From contig JAEURC010000038.1 of the NCBI GenBank assembly GCA_016789025.1, positions 1-38,189 on the forward strand: 38,189 bases of DNA, in the 5' to 3' direction. The translations under genes and the position numbers were made by a program. The notes beneath the pieces were generated by a model that saw only the letters and a list, made by a program, of their open reading frames with translations, was not told the DNA's origin and did not search any database. Source of the stretch: Anaerolineales bacterium (lineage in GTDB: Bacteria; Chloroflexota; Anaerolineae; Anaerolineales; Villigracilaceae). Shown here in pieces: positions 31,625-38,189 of the stretch. Every line of letters starts with the position of its first letter. Position 1 is the first letter of the stretch.

Positions 31625-32563
31625 GTGAACGATAACCCCGCATTCGGCGCTGGACTGCAGCCCTTCATGGGCATCCCATCGTTCATGCGCCTGCCTGTGA
31701 CGCGCGAATTGAAAGATGTGGATGTTGCGATAATGGGCGTTCCGTTCGACAGCGGGACATCGTATCGCACGGGGACGCGCTTCGGTCCGCGAAAGATCCG
31801 CGAGGCGTCGTTGATGATCTGGGGACACAATTCGACTCTCAATGTTTCTCCGCTGAAAAAATTAAACGTTGTTGATTATGGCGATGTGTCCGTCGTGCCG
31901 ACTTCCATTGAACACACGATGACCGCCATCACGAACACAGCCAGCGAAGTGATCAGCACAGGCGCAACGCTCATCACGCTCGGCGGCGACCATTCCATCG
32001 CGCTCCCTCTCCTGCGCGCGCACGCCAAAAAACACGGACCCGTCTCGCTCGTCCACGTTGACGCGCACATTGACACGTGGGAATCAGAATTCGAAGAGGT
32101 GAAATACAGTCACGGCACGCCGTTTCGCTATGCGCTCCAAGAGGGATTGATCCGCGAGGGCGAATACATGCAGATCGGGATTCGCGGTCCGCTCAGCGGC
32201 GAGAACGATTATGCCGACGCAAAGAAACTCGGCGCGCGCACGGTCACAATCCACGAGGTGATGGAAAAAGGCGTGGCGGAAATCCTCAAAGAAGTTCACC
32301 AGCGGATGAAGGGACCCGTCTACGTCACCGTGGATATTGATTCGGCTGACCCAGCCTTCGCACCCGGGACGGGGACTCCTGAAGTTGGCGGCTTGACGAG
32401 TTATCAATTGCTCCAACTCACGCGCGGACTTCACGGCTTGAATCTCATCGGCTTTGACCTGGTTGAAGTTTCGCCGCCATTCGATCACGGCGACATCACG
32501 GCGATTCTCGCGTCGAATATAGTGTTTGAGTATTTGTCGTTGTTGGCGATCAAAGGAAAATGA
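31625..32563 (+). CDS. speB: Agmatinase/ureohydrolase family protein
   Basis: 312 residues of the arginase-agmatinase superfamily, a di-Mn (or Ni) enzyme cutting urea off a guanidino group. The metal ligands are His123 in GGDHS, Asp146/His148/Asp150 in DAHID and Asp237/Asp239 in DIDSADPAFAPGTGTPE. Agmatine (giving putrescine) is the usual substrate and would suit the putrescine-type aminotransferase at 3763-5085, but guanidinobutyrate or free guanidine are also used in this family, so the symbol is provisional. The start is GTG at 31625 with AAGGG just before, next to repeat R2. Confidence 0.87.
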   Translation: MNDNPAFGAGLQPFMGIPSFMRLPVTRELKDVDVAIMGVPFDSGTSYRTGTRFGPRKIREASLMIWGHNSTLNVSPLKKLNVVDYGDVSVVPTSIEHTMTAITNTASEVISTGATLITLGGDHSIALPLLRAHAKKHGPVSLVHVDAHIDTWESEFEEVKYSHGTPFRYALQEGLIREGEYMQIGIRGPLSGENDYADAKKLGARTVTIHEVMEKGVAEILKEVHQRMKGPVYVTVDIDSADPAFAPGTGTPEVGGLTSYQLLQLTRGLHGLNLIGFDLVEVSPPFDHGDITAILASNIVFEYLSLLAIKGK

Positions 32564-32607
32564 AAGAGGAAAGAAGAAAGAGAAAGTTGAAAGTGGAAAG
32601 TGGCTCA

Positions 32608-33483
32608 ATGCCAATCAGAGATTCGCTCACAGAAATCACATCGCGCCTCGCTTCGGTCAGCGACACACCCGCCCTCGACGCGTCTGTGCTGTTGGCTCGC
32701 ATCGTGGACCGTCCACGCTCGTGGATACTGGCTCACCCCGAATTAACTCTCACAGACGAACAACAGGATCGACTTCACGAATCGCTCGCGCGGATGCAAA
32801 ATGGCGAGCCATTTCCGTACGTGTTGGGTCGCTGGGAATTTTTCGGCTTGGAGTTCGATGTCACGCCTGACGTTTTGATTCCACGACCAGAATCCGAACT
32901 GCTTGTTGAAAAAGCCATCGCGTGGCTGCAAAAGAATCCAACGAAAATAAATGTTGCTGACATCGGCACAGGCTCAGGCGCGATCGCCGTTTCGATTGCG
33001 GTGAATGTTCCGAATGCAAAGATTCTTGCAACCGATATTTCAATAAAAGCATTGCAAGTCGCCATGCGAAACGCGGAGAAACATGGGGTGAGCGAGAGAA
33101 TTGAGTTTGTTGAGTGTGATGTTCTCCCTCACCCCCAGCCCTCCCCTTCGGGGTGCTACGCGATCTCCCGCTGGGAGAGGGGAGTCAACCTCCTTTGTGC
33201 CAACCTGCCTTATATTCCAACGAACACGCTCAAGCATCTTCCAGTTTACCAACGCGAACCAACCCTTGCGCTGGACGGCGGTGAAGATGGACTCGATCTA
33301 TTCCGCACGCTATTGAACGCGATTCCAAATTGGCTCGCACCGAACGCGTTGATCCTGCTTGAGATCGAATCGTCGCACGGCAAACAAACGACTCAACTCG
33401 CCCGTCAACATTTTCAAAACGCAAACATCACATTGCATCAAGACCTCACAGGCAGAGATCGCCTGCTCGAAATTCAATTATGA
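32608..33483 (+). CDS. prmC: Release factor glutamine methyltransferase, with in-frame palindromic insert and NLPY motif
   Basis: Methylates the GGQ glutamine of RF1/RF2 with S-adenosylmethionine. 291 residues from MPIRDS; an ATG at 32560 that overlaps the previous stop (ATGA) is an alternative adding a Lys/Arg-rich 16-residue stretch. LIPRPESELLVEKAI and VADIGTGSGAIAVS (SAM motif I) are standard. The catalytic NPPY reads NLPY (199-202 in CANLPYIPTN). Residues about 174-192 (PHPQPSPSGCYAISRWERG) are coded by a GC hairpin-rich insert at about 33127-33182 and are not part of normal PrmC. The stop overlaps tsaC (ATGA). Confidence 0.9.
   Translation: MPIRDSLTEITSRLASVSDTPALDASVLLARIVDRPRSWILAHPELTLTDEQQDRLHESLARMQNGEPFPYVLGRWEFFGLEFDVTPDVLIPRPESELLVEKAIAWLQKNPTKINVADIGTGSGAIAVSIAVNVPNAKILATDISIKALQVAMRNAEKHGVSERIEFVECDVLPHPQPSPSGCYAISRWERGVNLLCANLPYIPTNTLKHLPVYQREPTLALDGGEDGLDLFRTLLNAIPNWLAPNALILLEIESSHGKQTTQLARQHFQNANITLHQDLTGRDRLLEIQL
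33127..33182. repeat. In-frame intragenic palindrome, family R7, in prmC
   Basis: Holds CCCCTTCGGGG and TCTCCCGCTGGGAGA hairpins inside outer arms CCCTCCCC / GGGAGAGGGG; same sequence style as the inserts in cofE and cofD, but longer. Confidence 0.75.
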
Positions 33484-34106
33484 AAACGATCATTGTCTCT
33501 GCCGATTCGCCCGATGCAATCGAACTTGCGCTTGATGTTTTAAACAACGGCGGGCTGGTCGCCTTCCCCACCGACACAGTTTACGGCGTTGGCTCGCTCG
33601 TATTCGACGGCAAGGCAGTCGAGTCAATTTACGTTGCGAAAGATCGTCCCATCGAAAAAGCGATCCCCGTTTTGATCGCGGACGCGGAAGACATGGATAA
33701 AGTCGGGATGGATATTCCAGACATCGCGCGCCGAATCGCCGCCCGCTTCTTCCCCGGACCTTTGACCTGCATCATCCCCAAACAGCCGACTCTCCCCTCA
33801 GCCGTCTCTGCCACCTCCACCGTCGGCGTGCGCGCGCCAGACCATGACGTTGCCCGCGCCCTCCTCCGCGCGGCGGGACCGATGGCAGTGACCTCCGCAA
33901 ATATTTCTGGGCACCCGAGTCCATCTACGGCAGAGGAAGTGTTCGCGCAACTCAATGGACGCATCCCATTGATCATTGACGGAGGAAAGACCCCGGGTGG
34001 AATCCCTTCTACGGTTGTGGATTGCACAACGAACGAAATGAAAATTTTGCGCGAAGGACCGATTTCTCTCGAAGAGATCAGAACCAAACTCTCATCCCCC
34101 ATTTAA
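33480..34106 (+). CDS. tsaC: Threonylcarbamoyl-AMP synthase (Sua5/YrdC/TsaC)
   Basis: 208 residues, YrdC domain. It makes threonylcarbamoyl-AMP from threonine, bicarbonate and ATP, the first step of the tRNA t6A37 modification. ALDVLNNGGLVAFPTDTVYGVG, VAKDRPIEKAIPVLI, FPGPLTCI and PMAVTSANISGHPSP are all diagnostic. It has no C-terminal Sua5 extension. The start overlaps the prmC stop by 4 nt. tsaD, for the second step, lies next to it on the other strand. Confidence 0.95.
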   Translation: MKTIIVSADSPDAIELALDVLNNGGLVAFPTDTVYGVGSLVFDGKAVESIYVAKDRPIEKAIPVLIADAEDMDKVGMDIPDIARRIAARFFPGPLTCIIPKQPTLPSAVSATSTVGVRAPDHDVARALLRAAGPMAVTSANISGHPSPSTAEEVFAQLNGRIPLIIDGGKTPGGIPSTVVDCTTNEMKILREGPISLEEIRTKLSSPI

Positions 34107-34216
34107 TTCGTGTTCAGGTTACGTTAAACTCGGGGACTATAATGATGATTGCATTCTCCTTAACAAACCGTCCGCGGCTCGGGCAAGCCAAGGGCGGTTT
34201 GGGTTTAAACCCCCAC

Positions 34217-34302
34217 CGTCATTGCGAGGAGGCGTTAGCCGACGAAGCAATCCCCATCAACGCGAAGGAGATTGCTTCGCCAACAAGCGGCTCGCAATGA
34301 CG
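34217..34302. repeat. CGTCATTGCGAG inverted-repeat element, family R5
   Basis: 12-bp perfect inverted ends CGTCATTGCGAG/CTCGCAATGACG, inner arms GACGAAGCAATCC and GGAGATTGCTTCG, 86 bp. It ends 1 nt from the tsaD stop. The type is common in many genomes as a non-coding repeat. An inverted-repeat stretch (AAACCG...CGGTTT, then GGGTTTAAACCC) precedes it at 34168-34212. Confidence 0.8.
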
Positions 34303-34303
34303 A

Positions 34304-35320
34304 TCATGACAATGCCCACGTCGGCTGGACGTCCATATCCATCTCCGAAACTTGACCAGACGCGTAACGATAATATCCCGCCGCGGCGATCATGGCGGCG
34401 TTGTCAGTGCAGAGCGAAAACGCGGGGATATTCACTTTGAATTCAGTTTGAGATTGAAACGCAGTCCGCAAGGCTTTGTTGGCAGAAACCCCGCCCGCGA
34501 TCAAAATTTCTTTCGCTTTGAAATCTCGCGCGGCTTGCATGGTTTTATTGAACAAAATATCAACAGCCGTCGCTTGAAACGACGCGGCAAGATCAGCGAC
34601 AGGAAGTTCGCCGCTTGCTTTCTTCAACGCGCTGACTTCGTATAAGACGGCAGTCTTGAGTCCGCTGAACGAGAAGGCGTAGGGATTGTCTAATTTTGGA
34701 TGTGTGAATTTGAAGCGGGTCGCGTCCCCGCCTTCGGCGGCCTTTTGAATGGCAGGTCCGCCGGGGAACGGGAGACCGAGGAGGCGACCAACTTTGTCGA
34801 AAGCCTCACCAGCCGCATCGTCGAGGGTTGAACCGAGGCGTTTGTACGTCAAATGATCGGTCATCAGGTTAAGTTCGGTGTGTCCGCCTGAGACGAGGAG
34901 CGCCATCAGCGGAAATTGCGGTTCCACTGGCATCTCGTCACCTTTGTTATAGATCCACGCCGAATACACGTGCCCTTCAAGATGATTGACGCCGACAAGT
35001 GGAAGACCGAGCGCGAGGGCGAGCCCCTTTGCCATGTTCATGCCGACGACAAGCGAGCCAGCAAGACCAGGTCCGCGCGTGACCGCGATGGCATCCATAT
35101 CGTTGAGCGAAAGATTCGATTTAGCGAGCGCTTGCTGAACAACGGGAATGACGCTCAGCACATGCTGACGCGAGGCGACTTCGGGAAACACGCCGCCATA
35201 TCGCGCATGGATGTCCATTTGCGAGGCGACGGTGGAAGCGAGAAGCGCGCGTCCGTTTTCGATGACGGCGCAGGCGGTTTCATCGCAGGAGGATTCGATG
35301 GCGAGGATTAGGGTAGTCAT
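34304..35320 (-). CDS. tsaD: tRNA threonylcarbamoyladenosine transferase, TsaD subunit
   Basis: 338 residues. It transfers threonylcarbamoyl to A37 of ANN-reading tRNAs, with TsaB and TsaE (not in this window). ILAIESSCDETA, the metal-binding His113/His117 in HLEGHVYS, VSGGHTEL, AFDKVGRLLGLPFPGGP and IAGGVSANKALR are standard (Kae1/Qri7/TsaD). No Shine-Dalgarno is visible at the ATG; the leader holds repeat R4 copy 2. It converges on tsaC, so two t6A genes meet tail to tail. Confidence 0.96.
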   Translation of the reverse strand: MTTLILAIESSCDETACAVIENGRALLASTVASQMDIHARYGGVFPEVASRQHVLSVIPVVQQALAKSNLSLNDMDAIAVTRGPGLAGSLVVGMNMAKGLALALGLPLVGVNHLEGHVYSAWIYNKGDEMPVEPQFPLMALLVSGGHTELNLMTDHLTYKRLGSTLDDAAGEAFDKVGRLLGLPFPGGPAIQKAAEGGDATRFKFTHPKLDNPYAFSFSGLKTAVLYEVSALKKASGELPVADLAASFQATAVDILFNKTMQAARDFKAKEILIAGGVSANKALRTAFQSQTEFKVNIPAFSLCTDNAAMIAAAGYYRYASGQVSEMDMDVQPTWALS

Positions 35321-35384
35321 CAGTGATCAGTTATTAGTGAGCAGTGATCGGTGGGAAATAATTGGTAATTGGTAATTGGTAATT
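35319..35384. repeat. R4 repeat copy 2 and an ATTGGTA tandem tract
   Basis: CAGTGATCAGTTATTAGTGA... (single arm, 35319-35351) next to tsaD, then three direct copies of the 7-mer ATTGGTA (35359-35384). It fills the gap to the ATPase gene. Confidence 0.6.
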
Positions 35385-36191
35385 TTATAGGTATCGTAAA
35401 AATGAATCGGGGTTGTTCAGGAAATCTTTTGTCAGTTGCACGTGTTCGAGTTCATTGTATTGTACTTCGCGAATCGCGCCGTTGGCAAATTGCAGGATTT
35501 GCGCATCGGGGAACGCCAGCAGGATCGGCGAATGCGTGGCGATGATGAATTGCGAATTTTCCTGTACCATTTGTTTGAGGGCGGCGATGAACGTTAGTTG
35601 ACGCATGGGCGAGAGCGCGGCTTCGGGTTCGTCGAGCAGATATAAACCGTCGGGGACGAAGCGGGATTGAAAAAGAGCAAGGAACGATTCGCCGTGCGAG
35701 CGCGAATCGAGTCCGTCGCCATAACGTCTCTGCATCGCCTCCAATTGACCTTGATACGGCATACTCGCCAACGCCTCGGCATATTTGGATCGTCCCTTGT
35801 ATTCCTCTTTGACGTTTTGCAATTCGTCTTGAAATTCTTCCTTCGTCTGCCGCATGGACTTGGCGTACCCGAAGAAATCTTCCGCGCGCAGGAAGAATCC
35901 TTTGCGCGTGCGTTTCGTCCATGCGAGGCGGAAGTATTGAGCCAGCTTGCGAAGCGGCGCGAGGGATTTGTCGGTGCGAACGCTCTCGCTCCCCACTGTG
36001 ATGGATTCGGCGGCGCAGGCAATCGTCTCGAGGATGGTTGATTTGCCCGAGCCGTTCTCGCCGACAAAGAAAGTGACAGGCGAGGCGAATTGAATCTCAC
36101 GCAGAGATTTGACGATTTCCAATGTGAAGGGAAATAAGTCTGTATCGTGCGAACTGAATTCGCGCACGGTAATTGATTTCAGATGCAACAT
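35385..36191 (-). CDS. Small ABC/SMC-like AAA ATPase (AAA_21/COG3910-like)
   Basis: 268 residues. Walker A VGENGSGKST (43-52), signature SHGESFLALF (165-174), Walker B GLYLLDEPEAALS (182-194) and the switch His220 in IIATHSP. The order fits the stand-alone OLD/ABC-type predicted ATPases. No nuclease or membrane domain is attached; its task is unknown. It is a soluble protein without a visible partner. No clear Shine-Dalgarno (only AGTGAA). Adjacent to an outer lipoprotein gene of the same strand, separated by 44 nt. Confidence 0.85.
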   Translation of the reverse strand: MLHLKSITVREFSSHDTDLFPFTLEIVKSLREIQFASPVTFFVGENGSGKSTILETIACAAESITVGSESVRTDKSLAPLRKLAQYFRLAWTKRTRKGFFLRAEDFFGYAKSMRQTKEEFQDELQNVKEEYKGRSKYAEALASMPYQGQLEAMQRRYGDGLDSRSHGESFLALFQSRFVPDGLYLLDEPEAALSPMRQLTFIAALKQMVQENSQFIIATHSPILLAFPDAQILQFANGAIREVQYNELEHVQLTKDFLNNPDSFLRYL

Positions 36192-36235
36192 TTCACTAAA
36201 AAGTACGCAACATGAACATCACGGCAGGTGGTCTA

Positions 36236-36871
36236 TTACGGATCCAAATTTTGAATTTGAGCATCTAGTTTTTCAGCCTCTGCCTCGATTGAAATCGACA
36301 CGGGGAGTTCCTCTACATACTGAAGAAATAATAACACTGTGATCTTATCGCGTTCAAAAACAAGGACCTCGGTCCGCGTATGGAGATTGGGATAACCAAC
36401 ATCCTCGTTTGACCAGGCGAAGGTCTTCCCGGAATACGCATCGCCTATTGGCTTGCTCAATACCAGGTCTTCGACGTCCACATCGCGGGCGAATACAAAT
36501 CCCTTGACGATCGATCTTGTAACAAGTTCGATCTGCTGACTGATGCGATCCACGCTATCCAAAGGATCCCTCTGAGAATAAGGATAAACGGTTGTCATCC
36601 CGATGATCTTTTCCAAATTTCCCGCATCGGAGTGAAATGAAAACGCGCTTTGTATGTCAAGCAGGTTTTCTTCTCCGATCATCTGGTTGCTCTCCGAGTC
36701 CAACATCACAAAGTGATCGGGCATATCGTTCAAGGTCAACTTTATCTGCGCCGCCTTACTTTTCAGGATATCAGAAACAAGGTTCAGCGACGGCGCAGGA
36801 GTTCTCGACGCTGTGCAAGATGTAAGAAACAGGAAGGGCATGAAAAGCAACAATAGATGATTAACCTTCAT
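36236..36871 (-). CDS. Predicted lipoprotein of unknown function
   Basis: 211 residues from the ATG at 36871. A signal peptide (about 1-18) ends in the lipobox LTSC, with Cys19 as the lipid-attached residue. The remaining part is soluble and mixed alpha/beta by eye, with no motif I recognise (it has DSESNQMIGEEN and a C-terminal FLQYVEELPVSISIEAEAEKL). GGAG lies 9 nt before the start. The gene begins 5 nt after the peptidase stop, so the two are co-transcribed. Confidence 0.8.
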   Translation of the reverse strand: MKVNHLLLLFMPFLFLTSCTASRTPAPSLNLVSDILKSKAAQIKLTLNDMPDHFVMLDSESNQMIGEENLLDIQSAFSFHSDAGNLEKIIGMTTVYPYSQRDPLDSVDRISQQIELVTRSIVKGFVFARDVDVEDLVLSKPIGDAYSGKTFAWSNEDVGYPNLHTRTEVLVFERDKITVLLFLQYVEELPVSISIEAEAEKLDAQIQNLDP

Positions 36872-36876
36872 TGGAG

Positions 36877-38130
36877 TCAGCTCCGCTTCCACTTCTTCAT
36901 CGGTAAGACAAAGTCATAGGGATACTCCGCCAACCTCTCGATCTGCCCATCAGGGCAGACCCACAACGTATCCTCGATACGGACGCCTATACCCTTTTCG
37001 GGATAGTACAATCCGGGCTCAGAAGTAATTACCACCCCGGGCGCAAGCCGTTCATCATCGCCGGAGGTCAACCCGCTGAAAGGTCGCTCGTGGATGTTCA
37101 GCCCCACGCCGTGACCCAAACTATGCACATATCCCTCCACTGGCGTTTTTGTGTTGAGCGGAGTTTTATGTCCCTTTGATTCGTAATATTCACAGGTCAT
37201 GCGGTGATACTCTTTGAACGGCGCATTCAAGTCAAAGTTATCTGTCAATTTGTTGAAGATCTCAAACACTTGATCGTACAACTCCTGCGCTTCAGGCGTG
37301 GCATATCCCAAACTCCACGTGCGCGTGAAATCGTAGTAATATCCGCCGCCCGCTTCGGCAGGATAGATGTCGAACACGATGGTTTGACCAAGCCGCATCA
37401 GATCCGACGGGTTGCCTGCGGAGTGCGGGACGCCCGCGTCGCGTCCGATGGCGAAGATGAATCCCGACGGCAATTCCGCGCCCTGCTCCGACACCCACAA
37501 GCGAATCTTGGAATGGACATCACCCACTGTCAGCGGCGAGCCGTCTTCGTTCAACAACACCTCATCGTCGCGGACATCGCGCGAGGTTAGATACTCTCGA
37601 ACTTTGCCGACAACCGTTGTTGTGATTCTCCCCATGCGGCGGATGCGCTCCACTTCGGCTTCGTCTTTGGTTTCCATCGCGCGCATGAACAGCGAATCTT
37701 CACGCGGTTCGCCCACGAATTCAATTGCGGGCAACAGTTTCTGCAATTGCGTCAACATCCCAAAGACCGAACTGAGGTCATACGTGCCGTACACGCCGAC
37801 GCGCCCCGAGGTCACGCCTGCATCTTTGAACATCAATTCGTAACGCATGGCACTTGCCAACAGAGCATCTTTGTTTGCCTTCTTGAAAAAATCATCGTAA
37901 TCATATTTGGTGTACGGGATGCGCTTCAATCCGCTCTTGGCGGCTTCGTCGCGCTCCATGTCCGCGTGGAAGTAGATCGGTTCATCGCCGCGCTTCTTGA
38001 TGACCGTCGCGTGGCTGACGTGTCCGCCGCCGGTGAGGTAATACATCGGCGGGTTATGCTCCGCGTTGCCGAAAACGATCAGCGCGTCGAGCTTGCGGGC
38101 TTGCATGAGGGTGTCAATGTCTGATTTCAT
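36877..38130 (-). CDS. M24 family metallopeptidase (Xaa-Pro peptidase-like)
   Basis: 417 residues: an N-terminal creatinase-like domain (about 1-165) and a pita-bread catalytic domain. Metal ligands: two Asp in VFDIYPAEAGGGYYYDFTRTW, the His in SLGHGVGLNIHE, and Glu in TSEPGLYYPEKG and RIEDT. The enzyme likely removes N-terminal residues before proline, or cleaves proline dipeptides. Proline released could feed the proline dehydrogenase at 12009-12974, though they are unlinked here. GGAG precedes the ATG. A partial repeat R1 copy lies 25 nt upstream. Confidence 0.9.
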   Translation of the reverse strand: MKSDIDTLMQARKLDALIVFGNAEHNPPMYYLTGGGHVSHATVIKKRGDEPIYFHADMERDEAAKSGLKRIPYTKYDYDDFFKKANKDALLASAMRYELMFKDAGVTSGRVGVYGTYDLSSVFGMLTQLQKLLPAIEFVGEPREDSLFMRAMETKDEAEVERIRRMGRITTTVVGKVREYLTSRDVRDDEVLLNEDGSPLTVGDVHSKIRLWVSEQGAELPSGFIFAIGRDAGVPHSAGNPSDLMRLGQTIVFDIYPAEAGGGYYYDFTRTWSLGYATPEAQELYDQVFEIFNKLTDNFDLNAPFKEYHRMTCEYYESKGHKTPLNTKTPVEGYVHSLGHGVGLNIHERPFSGLTSGDDERLAPGVVITSEPGLYYPEKGIGVRIEDTLWVCPDGQIERLAEYPYDFVLPMKKWKRS

Positions 38131-38154
38131 TAATGTTCTCCATTTTAGATATTT

Positions 38155-38189
38155 CGGTGGTCGAGTAGGGCGAAGCCCGTATCGAGACC
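38155..38189. repeat. Paired palindromic repeat, family R1, copy D, cut by window edge
   Basis: CGGTGGTCGAGTA, head GGGCGAAGCCC, then CGTATCGAGACC: the left half of the family, with the same head as copy B left. The right half, if present, is outside the window. Confidence 0.75.

Noticed and set aside
34022..34300. A 92-codon frame across the tsaC-tsaD gap
   Set aside because: It consists of the end of tsaC in another frame plus repeat R5; no start signal or conserved content.
34217..34302. The CGTCATTGCGAG element considered as a tRNA or small RNA
   Set aside because: It is a plain inverted repeat without cloverleaf arms or a CCA end, and this type is a known non-coding dispersed repeat.
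35359..35384. Tandem ATTGGTA copies considered as a CRISPR or regulatory iteron
   Set aside because: Only three direct 7-mer copies without spacers or cas genes; better read as a short tandem tract.

Overview
This 38.2 kb window reads as a piece of a bacterial chromosome with about 39 protein genes, tightly packed on both strands, and no rRNA, tRNA, CRISPR array, prophage or transposase gene that I can see. I infer a member of the Chloroflexota, probably an Anaerolineae-like lineage. The grounds are a caa3-type A2 haem-copper oxidase, a complete late coenzyme F420 pathway using the FbiB-type nitroreductase, a bacterial sphingosine-1-phosphate-lyase-like enzyme, a PknB-like kinase with a large outer domain, and very many short dispersed palindromic repeats between genes. 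No marker gene proves the assignment. No gene-free stretch is longer than about 300 bases.

Layout. Positions 1-2400 (minus) carry cytochrome oxidase subunits I (cut by the window edge) and II with a fused cytochrome c domain. 2.5-13.0 kb is mainly metabolism: a Bcp peroxiredoxin, a lone receiver protein, four PLP enzymes (class III aminotransferase, threonine/serine dehydratase, S1P-lyase-like protein, class I aminotransferase), two tandem GlsB-type small membrane proteins, a UbiA-like membrane protein, a DinB-fold protein, a pteridine-reductase-like SDR and proline dehydrogenase. 13.1-19.2 kb (plus) has a membrane-anchored class A beta-lactamase-like protein, then a close-packed set: zinc-ribbon coiled-coil protein, an 850-residue membrane-anchored NACHT-type NTPase with HEAT repeats, and an SsnA-like amidohydrolase.

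19.3-24.7 kb (plus) is the F420 region: NpdG (F420:NADP reductase), CofE, a PPOX-fold protein, the FbiB C-terminal-type nitroreductase, CofD, CofC and a luciferase-like F420-dependent oxidoreductase. Together they can make the phospholactyl/phosphoenolpyruvyl side chain, transfer it to FO, add glutamates, reduce the dehydro form, and then load and use the cofactor. FO synthase is not in the window. 24.7-34.1 kb has pncC, a Ser/Thr kinase with a TM helix and outer calcium-loop motifs, uvrC with a receiver protein and a 41-residue membrane peptide, prfA, an agmatinase-family hydrolase, prmC and tsaC. 34.3-38.1 kb (minus) has tsaD, a small SMC/ABC-like ATPase, a lipoprotein and an M24 peptidase.

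The most unusual aspect is the repeat load. At least five families of paired or single palindromes sit between genes. One family (four copies) has constant arms that change in a compensated way and a variable hairpin head. Several repeats supply stop codons of flanking genes. A separate GC-rich palindrome is inserted in frame inside three protein genes (cofE, cofD, prmC). A set of genes (zinc-ribbon protein, kinase, uvrC, SDR) has a -10-like box 6-7 nt before the start codon and no Shine-Dalgarno, suggesting leaderless mRNAs.
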